The position numbers were made by a program, and so were the translations under genes. The notes under the pieces were generated by a model. That model ran no database searches and was not told the origin of the DNA. It was given only the letters and a program-made list of their open reading frames with translations. A stretch of DNA of 64,000 bases from Mucidula mucida (Eukaryota > Basidiomycota > Agaricomycetes > Agaricales > Physalacriaceae): assembly GCA_015501055.1 (NCBI GenBank), contig JADNYV010000023.1, positions 280,710 through 344,709 of the forward strand, read 5' to 3'. Shown piece by piece: positions 35,095 through 45,758 of this stretch (the stretch's first letter is position 1; each line of letters starts with the position of its first letter).

Positions 35095-36009
35095 TCAAAT
35101 CGAGTATTGAACAGTAATGGACGCCTGCCGAACATGGTTTGTCCACAATGGAAACTACGCCATGTTTGAGCAAAGTCAAACCGAGTCAACAATGCTCTCA
35201 CCTTGGCCATGACAAGCAACGCCACACGGTCACCGCCCTGCATCAGGTCGACAAAATCTGCCTCTCTTCCGTATATTCCCCTAGCATGACGGTGACCGGG
35301 AGGGATATCGTTATCGATATCTTTCGGATCCTCTGTTGTCCAAGCACGACGTTCTCCGTGTACGTCTTCATCGCGGTTAGATTAGAAATAACATGCCACC
35401 GTGAACGATCCAAGTCGGGGAGGGGACTTCACAAGACACCGCGGCGTTGCGCTCTTCTAGAGAACGCTCGAGTCCTTCTCTGTAGAGATCGACGGGCAGG
35501 TTGTTCTCGACCTCGGAAACCCACCAGGGAACGCTGTCATCGTCTAAGCGAATGATTGCCGCTTCAAACCACGTCCAAGACCCGTTACGAGTGCCTATTT
35601 GCAGAACATTCATCAGTATACGAGCTGCCGTCTAAGGAAGCCACATCAAACCACGATGTTCAGGCTCTCCACCCCATCCTTGATCGCAGCTCTCCGTCTG
35701 TATCGTGACGGCTTTCACAGACCTGGCATGGGAGGGTACACGCGGGGATACGAGGTAGCACCACTCTGCCATGGGATATGGGCTGCCTTGTCGCCCTTCT
35801 GATTTGACTGCGACGTCGAGGAAACGTTCGCTGTGCACTGAAGGCCAGTATTCGGCCATGTCGACAATGATTTCGATGATCTCGGAGGGGATATCGATAG
35901 TAGAGAAGAAGAGATTGCGTAGGCGATGGATGTCTTTTTCTGTGGGTACATAGTCGTGTGTCGCGGCATCAGGAGCAGAGATCTCCTCTGACGATTGACT
36001 TGAACCCAT
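35095..36009 (-). pseudogene. SWTWFEA-motif protein, right-arm copy, frameshifted
   Basis: Mirror copy of 24.5-25.4 kb. It opens MGSSQSSEEISAPDAATHDY and keeps RNGSWTWFEAAIIRLDDDSV and EVENNLPVDLYREGLERSLE. The frame is then lost at ENVV, where CGTGCTTGG replaces CGTGTGTTGG, one base shorter. It ends at TGA 35095-35097. Because the left copy is broken elsewhere, the parent gene was probably functional when duplicated. Confidence 0.75.
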
Positions 36010-36263
36010 ATCCTGAGGAAGGTCGAACGACTAAACCCAACTTTGTTGTCAAGGCTTACTGTTGATCACTGCAGTTCTCCGCTGGGTTGTCTTCGACTTC
36101 TTCAGTTCTTGGGACTTTCAAGGGCGATTTGAAGGAGTCGAAGTAAAAGGACAAGATCGAAAGATGCGTCATTGGATGCTGTATGTGAAACGCCCACGTG
36201 GTGTCACCGTTTCCTCACAAGACGAAAACGAAGACTGTGGAAAGTACTCTACGAAGTACAGGT

Positions 36264-39200
36264 TTATACATACAACGGAACTTGCTTGTCATCGGCAAAC
36301 CTACTGCTACCTCGTAGACCTTTGCTTTTAAACACAGGAAACTCGCTTATCCTCAGCTTCGTTGCCTGAGGAAGAATCAGCACCAACGATTCTCATCATC
36401 TGTACAATGGACTTACCCCGTACGGCGTCAAAGCAATTATCTTCTCTTCGCCTACACACTCGGGGTCTTCGGGCGGGTCCGCAGGGAACGTATCCCCAGC
36501 CAATGGCCAGTCAATGAGGCAGGCCAATACACTGATGCTGACCGGAGGACGACCCGACTCCCATATTGGCGAAGGCAGCGCGTTCGATTCGGATCTCGAG
36601 TCATAGTGGTACTTGGCCGTACTGGGGTCAATCGCATATTGCCAGGCCCCAACAGGATCAAGCTGAAGATCAACTGCATGCGCCTCGCGAGGATCGGTCT
36701 TGATGACAGTTTCCGTGCGTTCGACTAACGAAAAGATGTGACAGTCCCGATGGGTCTTAAAGGTCAGTACTCACTATCGAATGCATAGTTGAGCGGCCCT
36801 CGGTGGATAGCGACACTACTGTTAGGGCGACTTTCTGTGACGGCGGATCAGAGCAGGTCTAAGCAGAAAGCAGAACAGTATACCTATCGAGATCGGCGAC
36901 GGTAGAGCGAGCGTAATCCGTCTCTTGCCAGGTGTGATGTAGATGCCCAGTAGACCTTCCAAAGGCTTCAATGTCTCCGGTGGTTCGTCGTCGAGAGCAA
37001 ACGATCCGCCAGTGATCCAGCTGGGGATGCGTACATAGTACATGAATGGCTTCGTCGCAGTCACCGTTGTAACCAAAACATCACTGAACGGATACTGCGT
37101 CTCGACTTTACGGTAACATGATTGTCTGCAACGAGTCTCGTCAGTCAAGGCTAGGTCGAAGCAGGACTATGTGAACCTCCTGCCAGAATCGTCGAAACAT
37201 GAAACGGTCCCAGATAAACATGAACGAGGGACGTTCGATCCGGCGTTGTGACGAACGCGTTGGTGATGAACTTCGGCCATCCTTGAGGGAAATTAACAGT
37301 ACAACATCTATACGCTGTGTCAAGATCAAGGCGGTAGAAGATCGTTGGAAGGGGCTTACGGATAGTTAGGCTCTAAGCCAAAGATGTTAGACTCCGAGCT
37401 GCATTTAGGTGTCAACGCTGAAAGGAAGCTAAATTCAGGGCAAGAAAGCAACGCACCCATCTTCCGGGAAGGGGTTTCTGACAAGCGTGAATGAGAAACG
37501 TCGTGGAAGAGTGATCTGCCTGACGTACGGGGTCATATTCTTCGCTGCTATCTGGTTTTGCTGTTGAAATATTGGCGTCCCCACATATCTGACAAACGTT
37601 CAACCGACTGTCAAAATAGAACAGAGGCGAGGAACCAACCTGAAGTTATTGTTGCCGGAAGAGCGTTATACGTTACTCGTTCGACCTAATCATCGTCAGT
37701 ACTAGCCGCCTAGAGTCTTCATCCAGACGTACTCGATCTGCATACTTGAGGTCCCCGGAGACTTGGTACAGGTAAGATCCTCTGGAGGGCTGTCAGCGCT
37801 AACGTCAGAATCGCCGATCTGAAGAACACGAACGAGAACATGAGTTCCTAGAGCCTCGTTAGCCCTGCCATGTCATCCAAAGTGCTGTACTCACCACCAC
37901 GAGACACAACTCGGAACTGAAGAGGATCATGAGTGATGCGTAGTGGGGATGCAAATATACGTACTGACCCTCTTGCGGCTGCTAGCCCAGAAAGCATCTC
38001 ATCGGCACCGAATGCCCTGATGGTCGCCCATGATATTTAAACATGAGATCCCAACCTTTGCTGGCGGCGTCCAAGTCTGCCGTTGAATTAGAACAAGGCA
38101 CACAGTCAGCGGAAAAAGACGCGCCAGACGCGTTATGGGTAAATCGATAAGTCGCCGGCAGCGCTTTCATTCCTTCAGCCATGTTCACGCCGTGCCACTG
38201 AAGACATATCAGTGACGATTGGAGTTTATTGCAAGAACACGTACGAAGAGTTCTTGTCCGAATGGGTTCTCCAGGGTCTCCACTTCCAATCAACGGCTAG
38301 TGAGATCCCGAACGGGGGATAAATGTATCCCGAGCTTACCAGCGACGGTAGGGAAATACTATAATGCTACCGTTGAGTCCAGAAGTGGCGCTGTAGGCGA
38401 TGCTTCATACCTCTTCAGCAAAGATCGTCTCCCATGGAGCACCGGTCCACTTCAGGAGAATCATTGTATCCACGAGAAGCTCTTCCTGCCCTTCCGGATG
38501 ATTGTCATATAGCCTGGATGAGAACTTAGAGACGTTGGTAAACGACTAGAAAAGACGTACCATTGCAAAGCGATCACAAATCTTCCCATCGCGTTGCGGC
38601 CCAATCATCAACGCCTTCGCCTCTCTTCAACATCTTGTTTGCGACCTTCACAAATCGATGCATTGCATCTACGACTCGGTCCGTTAAGCTAGGGTCAACT
38701 TCCACCAGTTGGATTGCGCCAAAGAAGAACGGGTAGCGACCCCACAAGAATCGCGGTTTCTCCGTTCCAACTTCCGGGCCTAGCCAACCTGTCTCATCTT
38801 GATGGTCGAGGACGTACTCAAGGAAGTCGTACGTCTTCAGGATGAGCTCTGTGTTGTTCACAAGAACGCTGTTTGGGACCATGGCGTTCTGGCCTATGTC
38901 AGACGAGGGATATCAAGGACTATGCGATACGTACAAACCAGTAGCTTCCCGCTATAAGGCAGTCAGGCGCTAAGCCATAGCAAGTGAGAATCAAAACACA
39001 CCTTCCTCTAGGTACGAATAATAAGAATCGCCTCCCCACCAATCAGTGTTCTTTACCCTAACGCGCATTCAGCACTTTGCGGTGTTGAAAACGAACGTGT
39101 CTCACAGATCATAGAACTCGTGCATGTGTCCAGCGACGCCATCAGTTTGAACAACGAGCTGAAGGTGTATTAGCACAGACGTTAGAGATAATACAGGTGC

Positions 39201-39385
39201 CTCACTTGATCATAGAGCCACGCCGTCGGTCGAATCTCCCCAAGCGGGAGTGCTGTGAACTGTGGTGGGGCGACTAGCAGAACGGTTCAAACTTCACGAC
39301 CTGTTATGGCGAAGGAAAAGTGGTACACACGAGATGATGCAGCGGCTCCCAGCGCGACAAAAGGCAGGAAGAGTCCGACAGCCAT
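36264..39385 (-). CDS. GH127 / DUF1680-like glycoside hydrolase, secreted, with two one-base slips
   Basis: The start at 39385 gives a signal peptide (MAVGLFLPFVALGAAASS); after an intron, LAPPQFTALPLGEIRPTAWL is the standard opening of the family. Further exons carry NTDWWGGDSYYSYLEE, DETGWLGPEVGTEKPRFLWG, WLYDNHPEGQEELL, LLKWTGAPWETIF, WHGVNMAEGMKALPATYRFT, YNALPATITSG, CCTVNFPQGWPKF and SNALPSPIWESGRPPVSI. It ends GATKLRISEFPVF and TAA 36264-36266. Characterised GH127 members remove beta-L-arabinofuranose from plant glycoproteins; this fungal subgroup is less studied. The conserved frame slips by one base near 38572 and near 38035, both beside G runs. It is either a recent pseudogene or an assembly error. 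Confidence 0.8.
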
Positions 39386-40701
39386 TTCGTGGCGATATGG
39401 TGGTGGGAGGCAAAGATACCTGCGACATGATTAGGTCGGTTGACCACACGATGGTGATAAGGCAAAAGAGCGAACCTGATGCCGGCACTGGCAAGCGGCC
39501 CGAGGATAGAACGTGCCTTCCATAACGAGTACTTATAGATGGATTGTGGCTGAACAGAACGCTCGTTGTCCCGAGTCTGGCCTGGCTCTAGAGTATACCT
39601 AAGATGCCATTGCTGGTCGCAATCAATGAAGTTTCGGATAAACGAAATTGAAGACCGGGTCAAGGGCATTTGGGGTCCGGAAGATATTGTCTATGGGTAA
39701 CTTACAGGTGCATTCTTACTAGGTACAGCACTTGTTGTACGTCTATTTTTTGATGGCCTGTTGTTATGTTATATTTGACCGCTGCTCACAGATTTCTACC
39801 TTACTCTGTACAATGTACATAATATATGGCTCTTGACACGCTTACGACTCTTCTACGCGTCTCAACCGTTTCTTTTTCTGCGGACATTGTGATGCGCCAC
39901 AAACAGACACGAGGCTCCCGGCTGGCCATTTCATCTGGGACTCCGTGCCTTTATGTGCATTGTAGCACTCCACTACAGAGGATAATGCTATATAAGTGAT
40001 GCTTCTTGTTTGTATGTCCGTTAAATAATCTGGCAATGACTTCAAACTTATCGTGCAAACAGACCTCATCTTCAACCGAGAGCTCCTCAATCTCTGCACA
40101 GACCTCGAATCATCACTCGCCGCTACCAATTAGATATTCAATTGAATGGTGCGTCCACTACTCCTCCTGCAACACCACAGTCTAATATTTGTCTATAGTG
40201 ATTCAGAAGCCAAGAATCCTCCATATTCAAACCTAGAGCCCTCTATCAACAACTATTTTGGCTCTATCTCTCATGGTACCATCTCCGTTGTATCTTGTCA
40301 ATGAGGAGATCATATTGAAATGATGACACACATAGAGTCCATTATTGACACAACAGATCACGGGGACATTATGGACGGAACAGGATGGCTGTCAGATATG
40401 GAAGAAGCCCACATAAAATCACCCGCAAATGCACTCTTGATATCATTATCAAGTCCGGAACATTTTCCACTGTGGCTGCTTTCGTCACTTTCACCAAATC
40501 ATTAATGGACAAATCATGTCGTTCTGTTACACTTAACATCAGAGAAAGACATTGGCTTGGGTTCCACTTCTGGGATACACAACAGAACACATCATCTGCA
40601 ACGTGACAATGGCAAATGTTGTACTGGAAGTGCTGAATCCTGCCGAGCTGGGACCTGTTAATGATGCTTGCCAACTGCAGTGTAAATTTAAAGGGGAAGA
40701 G
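39386..40701. other. gene-poor, AT-rich region
   Basis: Upstream of the GH127-like gene, so its promoter lies here. Past about 39700 the base composition becomes AT-rich and only short, unrelated frames occur. No RNA gene or repeat boundary was identified before the TIR element. Confidence 0.45.
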
Positions 40702-40719
40702 TACTGTAGCAATTCGACC

Positions 40720-40759
40720 GTAACTTCACACCATGTGATGCGTTATGGTGTGAAGTTAC
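40720..40759. repeat. subterminal hairpin of the TIR element
   Basis: The arms GTAACTTCACACCAT (40720-40734) and ATGGTGTGAAGTTAC (40745-40759) are perfectly complementary around a 10-base loop. The same palindrome occurs in copy B, and a diverged form is in the MITE at 44.0 kb. Confidence 0.8.
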
Positions 40760-41027
40760 AGGATCGAGCTTCAGAACTCACTGTGATCCGTGATGCAATA
40801 TCCCTTAGCTTCACGGTCAATTTATCAGAGCTATGACATAAGTTTCATGTGCCGTGTAAGCCAAGTCTCTTAGAATATCCAAAGGAAGGTCTATATGGAG
40901 ATAAAGAAAAAATGTGAATCCGGCAGTACAACGCGCTTCCGGATTTCTTAATCGTATGTGAACCTCGCCTTGTTTTGTAGTTCTCTGCTGATGTCTTATA
41001 GATCTCTTTCATACCTACAATAAGCCC

Positions 41028-41522
41028 ATGTACGACGTCTATGCTGAGCACCAGCAACAGCTTCATGCATCCAACCCGCGTCTCCGGCAGAATTTCGCAA
41101 ACAGTGTTTTCTGCTGTCTTACTGTTAATAGCGGCCCCAGGACTGTCACGGACCCGCACGCGGATAGTGCCAACCGCCCTGATGGATGGTGCGGTATTAC
41201 CTGTTGCGGTCCTTTCGATCACAAGCGCGGCGGTCAACTCGTTCTCTGGGACCTAAAACTCGTCATCGACTTTCCCCCCGGTTGCACAATCTTCATTCCG
41301 TCCGCTCTTCTTGTTCATTCTAATTGCCCAATTCAACCGGGTGAGCGCCGTTACTCGATGACTGAGTACACTGCTGGGGGATTGTTTTGTTGGGTAGCAA
41401 ACGGATTCCAGACCCAGGAGAAGTTCTGGGAGAATGCTTCCGAGGAGGAACACGCACAGTGGCTGACTGATCGTGCGACTCGCTGGGAGCGTGGTCTTGC
41501 ACTCTTCCCTATAATTCCATAA
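41028..41522 (+). CDS. 2OG-Fe(II) oxygenase-like protein carried by TIR element A
   Basis: The 164-residue frame contains a double-stranded beta-helix oxygenase core: RQNFANSVFCCLTVNSGPRT, then PHADSAN with an HxD metal pair, GGQLVLWDLKLVIDFPPGCT, and SALLVHSN supplying the distal His. The basic residues of GERRYSMTEYTAGGLF could bind 2-oxoglutarate. The same block pattern is common in Agaricomycete proteins near KDZ/Plavaka-type transposons, some related to TET/JBP dioxygenases; that link is from memory. Full-length relatives have more N-terminal sequence. Here an exon may begin shortly upstream (LFHTYNKPMYDVY follows an acceptor-like TTATAG). Whether it is expressed or active is unknown. 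Confidence 0.7.
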   Translation: MYDVYAEHQQQLHASNPRLRQNFANSVFCCLTVNSGPRTVTDPHADSANRPDGWCGITCCGPFDHKRGGQLVLWDLKLVIDFPPGCTIFIPSALLVHSNCPIQPGERRYSMTEYTAGGLFCWVANGFQTQEKFWENASEEEHAQWLTDRATRWERGLALFPIIP

Positions 41523-41834
41523 GTACTTCGAACCGTATTCCTCTACCTCGCTATTGGGTTCTTTCTTGTATTGTATTGTAGTGTTACCTTTGTAAACATG
41601 TATTTTGTCAATTTAAGCACCTGTGTTATGCTGTTTGCCTTCCTCAAGTATGTATTAAACTCTATAGTAGATGTAAGTCAAGTAGAAGGTGGTAAACTAC
41701 GAAAAATTAAGCTATTTAGTGCATGAAAAGATATAGCTTCATGAGGCTCCGTGACCCAATATGGGACATGTATAGCTTCACTTCACACTCGACCGTAATC
41801 CGTTATCTGAATTAGCGGTCGAAACACTACAGTA

Positions 41835-42814
41835 TGAGTATGAGTATGAGTTGGGGCTGACCTCCACTATTACATAATGGTGACAGTATTGGCTCTGTAT
41901 TAAATCTATACCTACACCCTGATCAAGACCACGCTCAGGCAATATATGTTCTGAGACATCTGCTTTCACTAGATGCCACTATAATGTTGGGGAGGAGTAT
42001 GGACATTGAGACACTGTTAACCACTCACCCTTCCATACTTCCCGTGTTCTTCAACAAGGCTGGCTCAAAAAGGGGGCTTGCACTATGTAAACCACTAACA
42101 AACATCCGTAAGTCTGCAGGCTTCACATTACATTTGCTGGACTCACAGCCCTCACCTCTATCTGTAGTTGGATCATTGTCCGCCTTCTGTGGCCAACTTT
42201 TGGATACACTGGTCTTGCAAGTGATAAAAAATGATGTGAATGCCCTTCTTGATTGGCTCCTAGTACAAACAGATCAGCCAAGTGTCTTGCCACAGAAGCT
42301 GATTCTGTGATTTTACATGGAAGCTCTGCAGAACATTCAATATCAACATTGGCAGAAACTAGCTTGAAGGTCTTGAACTAGGGGACCTGCTAATAAAAAA
42401 GCTCTAGCTACCTGACCCACAACTACTGCATGAAGCGGCCATAATGGTGGGGAACCAATCACCTGATACTTTGTTAACGCTCTCAATCTTGCTGTTGGAT
42501 GCTACGAGTTGAAAACTAGGGAATTTTGTGCAGAGATAAAAAGTTAACCCATTAGAAGAAGTACTTTACAAGCAATCAGTAATGTATCTGTCAAGTAAAT
42601 CTATCTCAGTAACCAGGTATCCATCTCATCCACTTCTTTGGGTGTCGGTATCACAGAAGGATTATGTTTGTAAAAGATGGGATATAAAGGAATCATGAAA
42701 CTATTGTCCTGGGCTGTGTACAACATCACACGACACTCAGACTACATCACCTCTTTCTTGCCCTTCATCCAAAATAAACCTAAAGATTCAACAACCTTTG
42801 TCCTAGGAGATGCA
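41835..42814. other. spacer between the two TIR elements
   Basis: A GAGTAT microsatellite at 41833-41852 follows copy A. The rest is AT-rich with one 108-codon frame (41984-42310) of no recognised family. No gene is supported. Confidence 0.45.
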
Positions 42815-43948
42815 TACTGTAGCAATTCGACCGTAACTTCACACCATGTGATGCGTTATGGTGTGAAGTTACAGGATCGAGCTTCAGAACTCACTGTGAT
42901 CCGTGATGCAATATCCCTTAGCTTCACGGTCAATTTATCAGAGCTATGACATAAGTTTCATGTGCCGTGTAAGCCGAGTCTCTTAGAATATCCAAAGGAA
43001 GGTCTATATGGAGATAAAGAAAAAATGTGAATCCGGCAGTACAACACGCTTCCGGATTTCTTAATCGTATGTGAACCTCGCCTTGTTTTGTAGTTCTCTG
43101 CTGATGTCTTATAGATCTCTTTCATACCTACAATAAGCCCATGTACGACGTCTATGCTGAGCACCAGCGACAGCTTCATGCATCCAACCCGCGTCTCCGG
43201 CAGAATTTCGCAAACAGTGTTTTCTGCTGTCTTACTGTTAATAGCGGCCCCAGGACTGTCACGGACCCGCACGCGGATAGTGCCAACCGCCCTGATGGAT
43301 GGTGCGGTATTACCTGTTGCGGTCCTTTCGATCACAAGCGCGGCGGTCAACTCGTTCTCTGGGACCTAAAACTCGTCATCGACTTTCCCCCCGGTTGCAC
43401 AATCTTCATTCCGTCCGCTCTTCTTGTTCATTCTAATTGCCCAATTCAACCGGGTGAGCGCCGTTACTCGATGACTCAGTACACTGCTGGGGGATTGTTT
43501 CGTTGGGTAGCAAACGGATTCTAGACCCAGGAGAAGTTCTGGGAGAATGCTTCCGAGGAGGAACGCGCACAGTGGCTGACTGATCGTGCGACTCGCTGGG
43601 AGCGTGGTCTTGCACTCTTCCCTATAATTCCATAAGTACTTCGAACCGTATTCCTCTACCTCGCTATTGGGTTCTTTCTTGTATTGTATTGTAGTGTTAC
43701 CTTTGTAAACATGTATTTCGTCAATTTAAGCACCTGTGTTATGCTGTTTGCCTTCCTCAAGTATGTATTAAACTCTATAGTAGACGTAAGTCAAGTAGAA
43801 GGTGGTAAAACTACGAAAAATTAAGCTATTTAGTGCATGAAAAGATATAGCTTCATGAGGCTCCGTGACCCAATATGGGACATGTATAGCTTCACTTCAC
43901 ACTCGACCGTGATCCGTTATCTGAATTAGCGGTCGAAACACTACAGTA
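42815..43948 (+). mobile_element. TIR DNA element carrying a 2OG oxygenase ORF, copy B
   Basis: The 1134-bp unit is nearly identical to copy A from TACTGTAG to CTACAGTA, in the same orientation, with unrelated flanks. Differences are scattered single bases, which points to recent duplication of the element. Confidence 0.85.
43141..43635 (+). pseudogene. 2OG oxygenase ORF of copy B, premature stop
   Basis: Same frame as in copy A. A C-to-T change creates TAG at 43522-43524 (CAG in copy A), so the last 37 codons are lost. The metal-binding HAD and distal His lie before the stop. Near the end it reads TQYTAGGLFRWV, closer to the family consensus than copy A (TEYTAGGLFCWV). Confidence 0.75.
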
Positions 43949-44023
43949 CAATCCAGGAAGTGCACTGAAGGAGTCTTCTGGGGCGCTATGCAGATATGTA
44001 AAATGTTTTCTGTCTAGAAAAGG

Positions 44024-44271
44024 TACTGTAGCGTTTCAACCGTAACTTCACAGCCTGTGACCCATTATGGTCTGAAGTTACAGCAAACAGCTTCACAGAC
44101 CCTTAAATTACCTTTTTTGGACAGTTCCGCTTATAGCGGGACCTGAAATTTCCTTATTTGGAGGCTCGTGCCTGACCAAAGTGGTCCGTGACCCGTTATG
44201 ATGTATATATAGCTTCACTTCAAAGACCCCCGTGACCCGTTATGTGAATTTGCGGTCAAAACACTACAGTA
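44024..44271. repeat. 248-bp MITE sharing ends with the TIR elements
   Basis: It starts TACTGTAGCGTTTCAACCG and ends CGGTCAAAACACTACAGTA, matching the termini of copies A and B. It keeps a diverged subterminal palindrome and the motif CCGTGACCCGTTATG. It has no coding capacity and looks like an internally deleted relative. Confidence 0.8.
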
Positions 44272-44396
44272 TTGCTTGTGGGCATTGAGGTTTAAAATGA
44301 TACACTTCCAAAAAGGGAGGCATCACTTTGGTTGTTCTTCTATAGTCTCATACCATTCAGCTGTGCCCACTCTAAAAGAGAACCCGTGCACAGCAG

Positions 44397-44711
44397 TCTG
44401 GGATCCAACAAGCCAATTTGGCAGGTAGTTAACTTTGGCTTTATTGGGTCACATGCATCCTCTGCCAGGCAAGCTGCAGAGAGTGACAGAGCCATCTGGA
44501 GTTGTCATATCACCCAAATTTGAACCGTGTTTGGAAGGAGAACAGAAATACATTCAATTTTTTTGGCCCTCCACAAAGCAATGAACATGCTAGTAAGTAT
44601 ATCTAATCATCCTGAGGGGGCACAGAGTGAGTGTTGAAGGATTGGAGAGGCCAATATGCATGCCAGAAAGCAAAGTTAACTACCTGCCAAATTGGCTTGT
44701 TGGATCCCAGA
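44397..44711. repeat. perfect 40-bp inverted repeat with 235-bp spacer
   Basis: The arms 44397-44436 and 44672-44711 are exact reverse complements (core GGATCCAACAAGCCAATTTG), with weaker similarity continuing on both sides. Both arms can be read as the same peptide LGSNKPIWQVVNF on opposite strands. The repeat class is unknown. Confidence 0.85.
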
Positions 44712-45758
44712 CGGCTGTGTATGCTAGTTCTTCTGGCGATATGAATACCCATTGAAAAATTGACTGGACATAGTAACAAACAGCGCCAGAAACTGTAAAG
44801 TAGTAACAAAATGGTGCTAAAAAATACAAAGAAGGTCTGCTTCCACAAACAAATGATATATTGCAGGAACTCGCTGAAAGAGTCCACGCTCAAGTAAGAG
44901 ACTGCCGGGTGCAATATAATCATAAGCATCAGTGCAATCTCCAATCTCCTCTAGGCAAAATAGTAGAAGATCCCTCAGAAATGATATAGAGAACCATTGC
45001 TCTCATCAAAATCCACTGAAGACATCTATATATGAGAACAGAGAAGCCTGCTCCAGAAAGCAAGAAATGAAGATCAAGGCAAGGTGTTAAGGCTTATTAT
45101 CAACTTTGAGAGACTTTGGATTATAAGTAAGTCCTGACAAACAAGATAGAAGGTGTATCCTTTGGTCAAGTCTAAGTGTTCCTGAACAAAATGTTCCTTT
45201 AGGCTGATTTCACAAAACATGGTGCTGACCAGACGCCCTAGTTTACGTACAATCATGGACGCAAAGAAGCAATTGCCAAAACAGAAGAGGGGCGGTCACG
45301 GACCCTGATCACTCGGTTGGCTCAATGTTCATACTTAAGAGGAATGATGATTGTCCCTTACAGGAGAGTGATACATGAGCACAAAAGGCGACAAGGATTC
45401 AAATCCAAGATAATACCATGTGCAATAGAATCAGAAGCGCTGGATCCGTCACCAAAATTTTGACGCCACATCATTCTTCACACATAATTTAGGTCCCACG
45501 GTGCATTGAAATCATAATTTAGGTATTTGTATCCTCTTCCATGTTGACTACAGCTGCTCGTAGTATACCATCAGTATCTTTGACCCTCGGGCACCAAACG
45601 GACATCATAGCTTTGTCCCTCCACCAGGTCTACTATTTCCCCGGGCCCCTTATTCTAAGCCGCAGCGGTTAAGGCGCAATTCTTCTTGTTTTGGGACACT
45701 CAGTGTACGCGGACGTTGTATTTCAATCAAGTGGCCACAAAGAGCAAAGCCACCGGTA
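44712..45758. other. AT-rich region, no gene seen
   Basis: Short frames only. Composition resembles the rest of the 40-45 kb element-rich block. The right end is the promoter side of the F-box gene. Confidence 0.45.

Larger units (their letters stand above)
34000..37715 (-). repeat. inverted duplication, right arm
   Basis: Mirror image of 22.7-26.6 kb. Here the GH127-like gene continues past the arm to its own 5' end, so this side keeps the ancestral arrangement at the 37.7 kb end. The 34.0 kb end is approximate. Confidence 0.85.
40702..41834 (+). mobile_element. TIR DNA element carrying a 2OG oxygenase ORF, copy A
   Basis: The 1133-bp unit starts TACTGTAGCAATTCGACCG and ends, read on the other strand, TACTGTAGTGTTTCGACCG, an imperfect inverted repeat. 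The first and last TA may be a TA target duplication. Copy B at 42.8 kb has the same ends and almost the same interior but different flanks, which shows this is a mobile unit. No transposase is encoded, so it must move with help from another element. Confidence 0.82.

Noticed and set aside
41833..41852. GAGTAT tandem repeat next to copy A as a possible array
   Set aside because: Only about three short units; a simple microsatellite, not CRISPR or a functional array.
45650..45720. Possible tRNA A-box string GCAGCGGTTAAGGCGCA
   Set aside because: No B-box or complementary acceptor stem follows.
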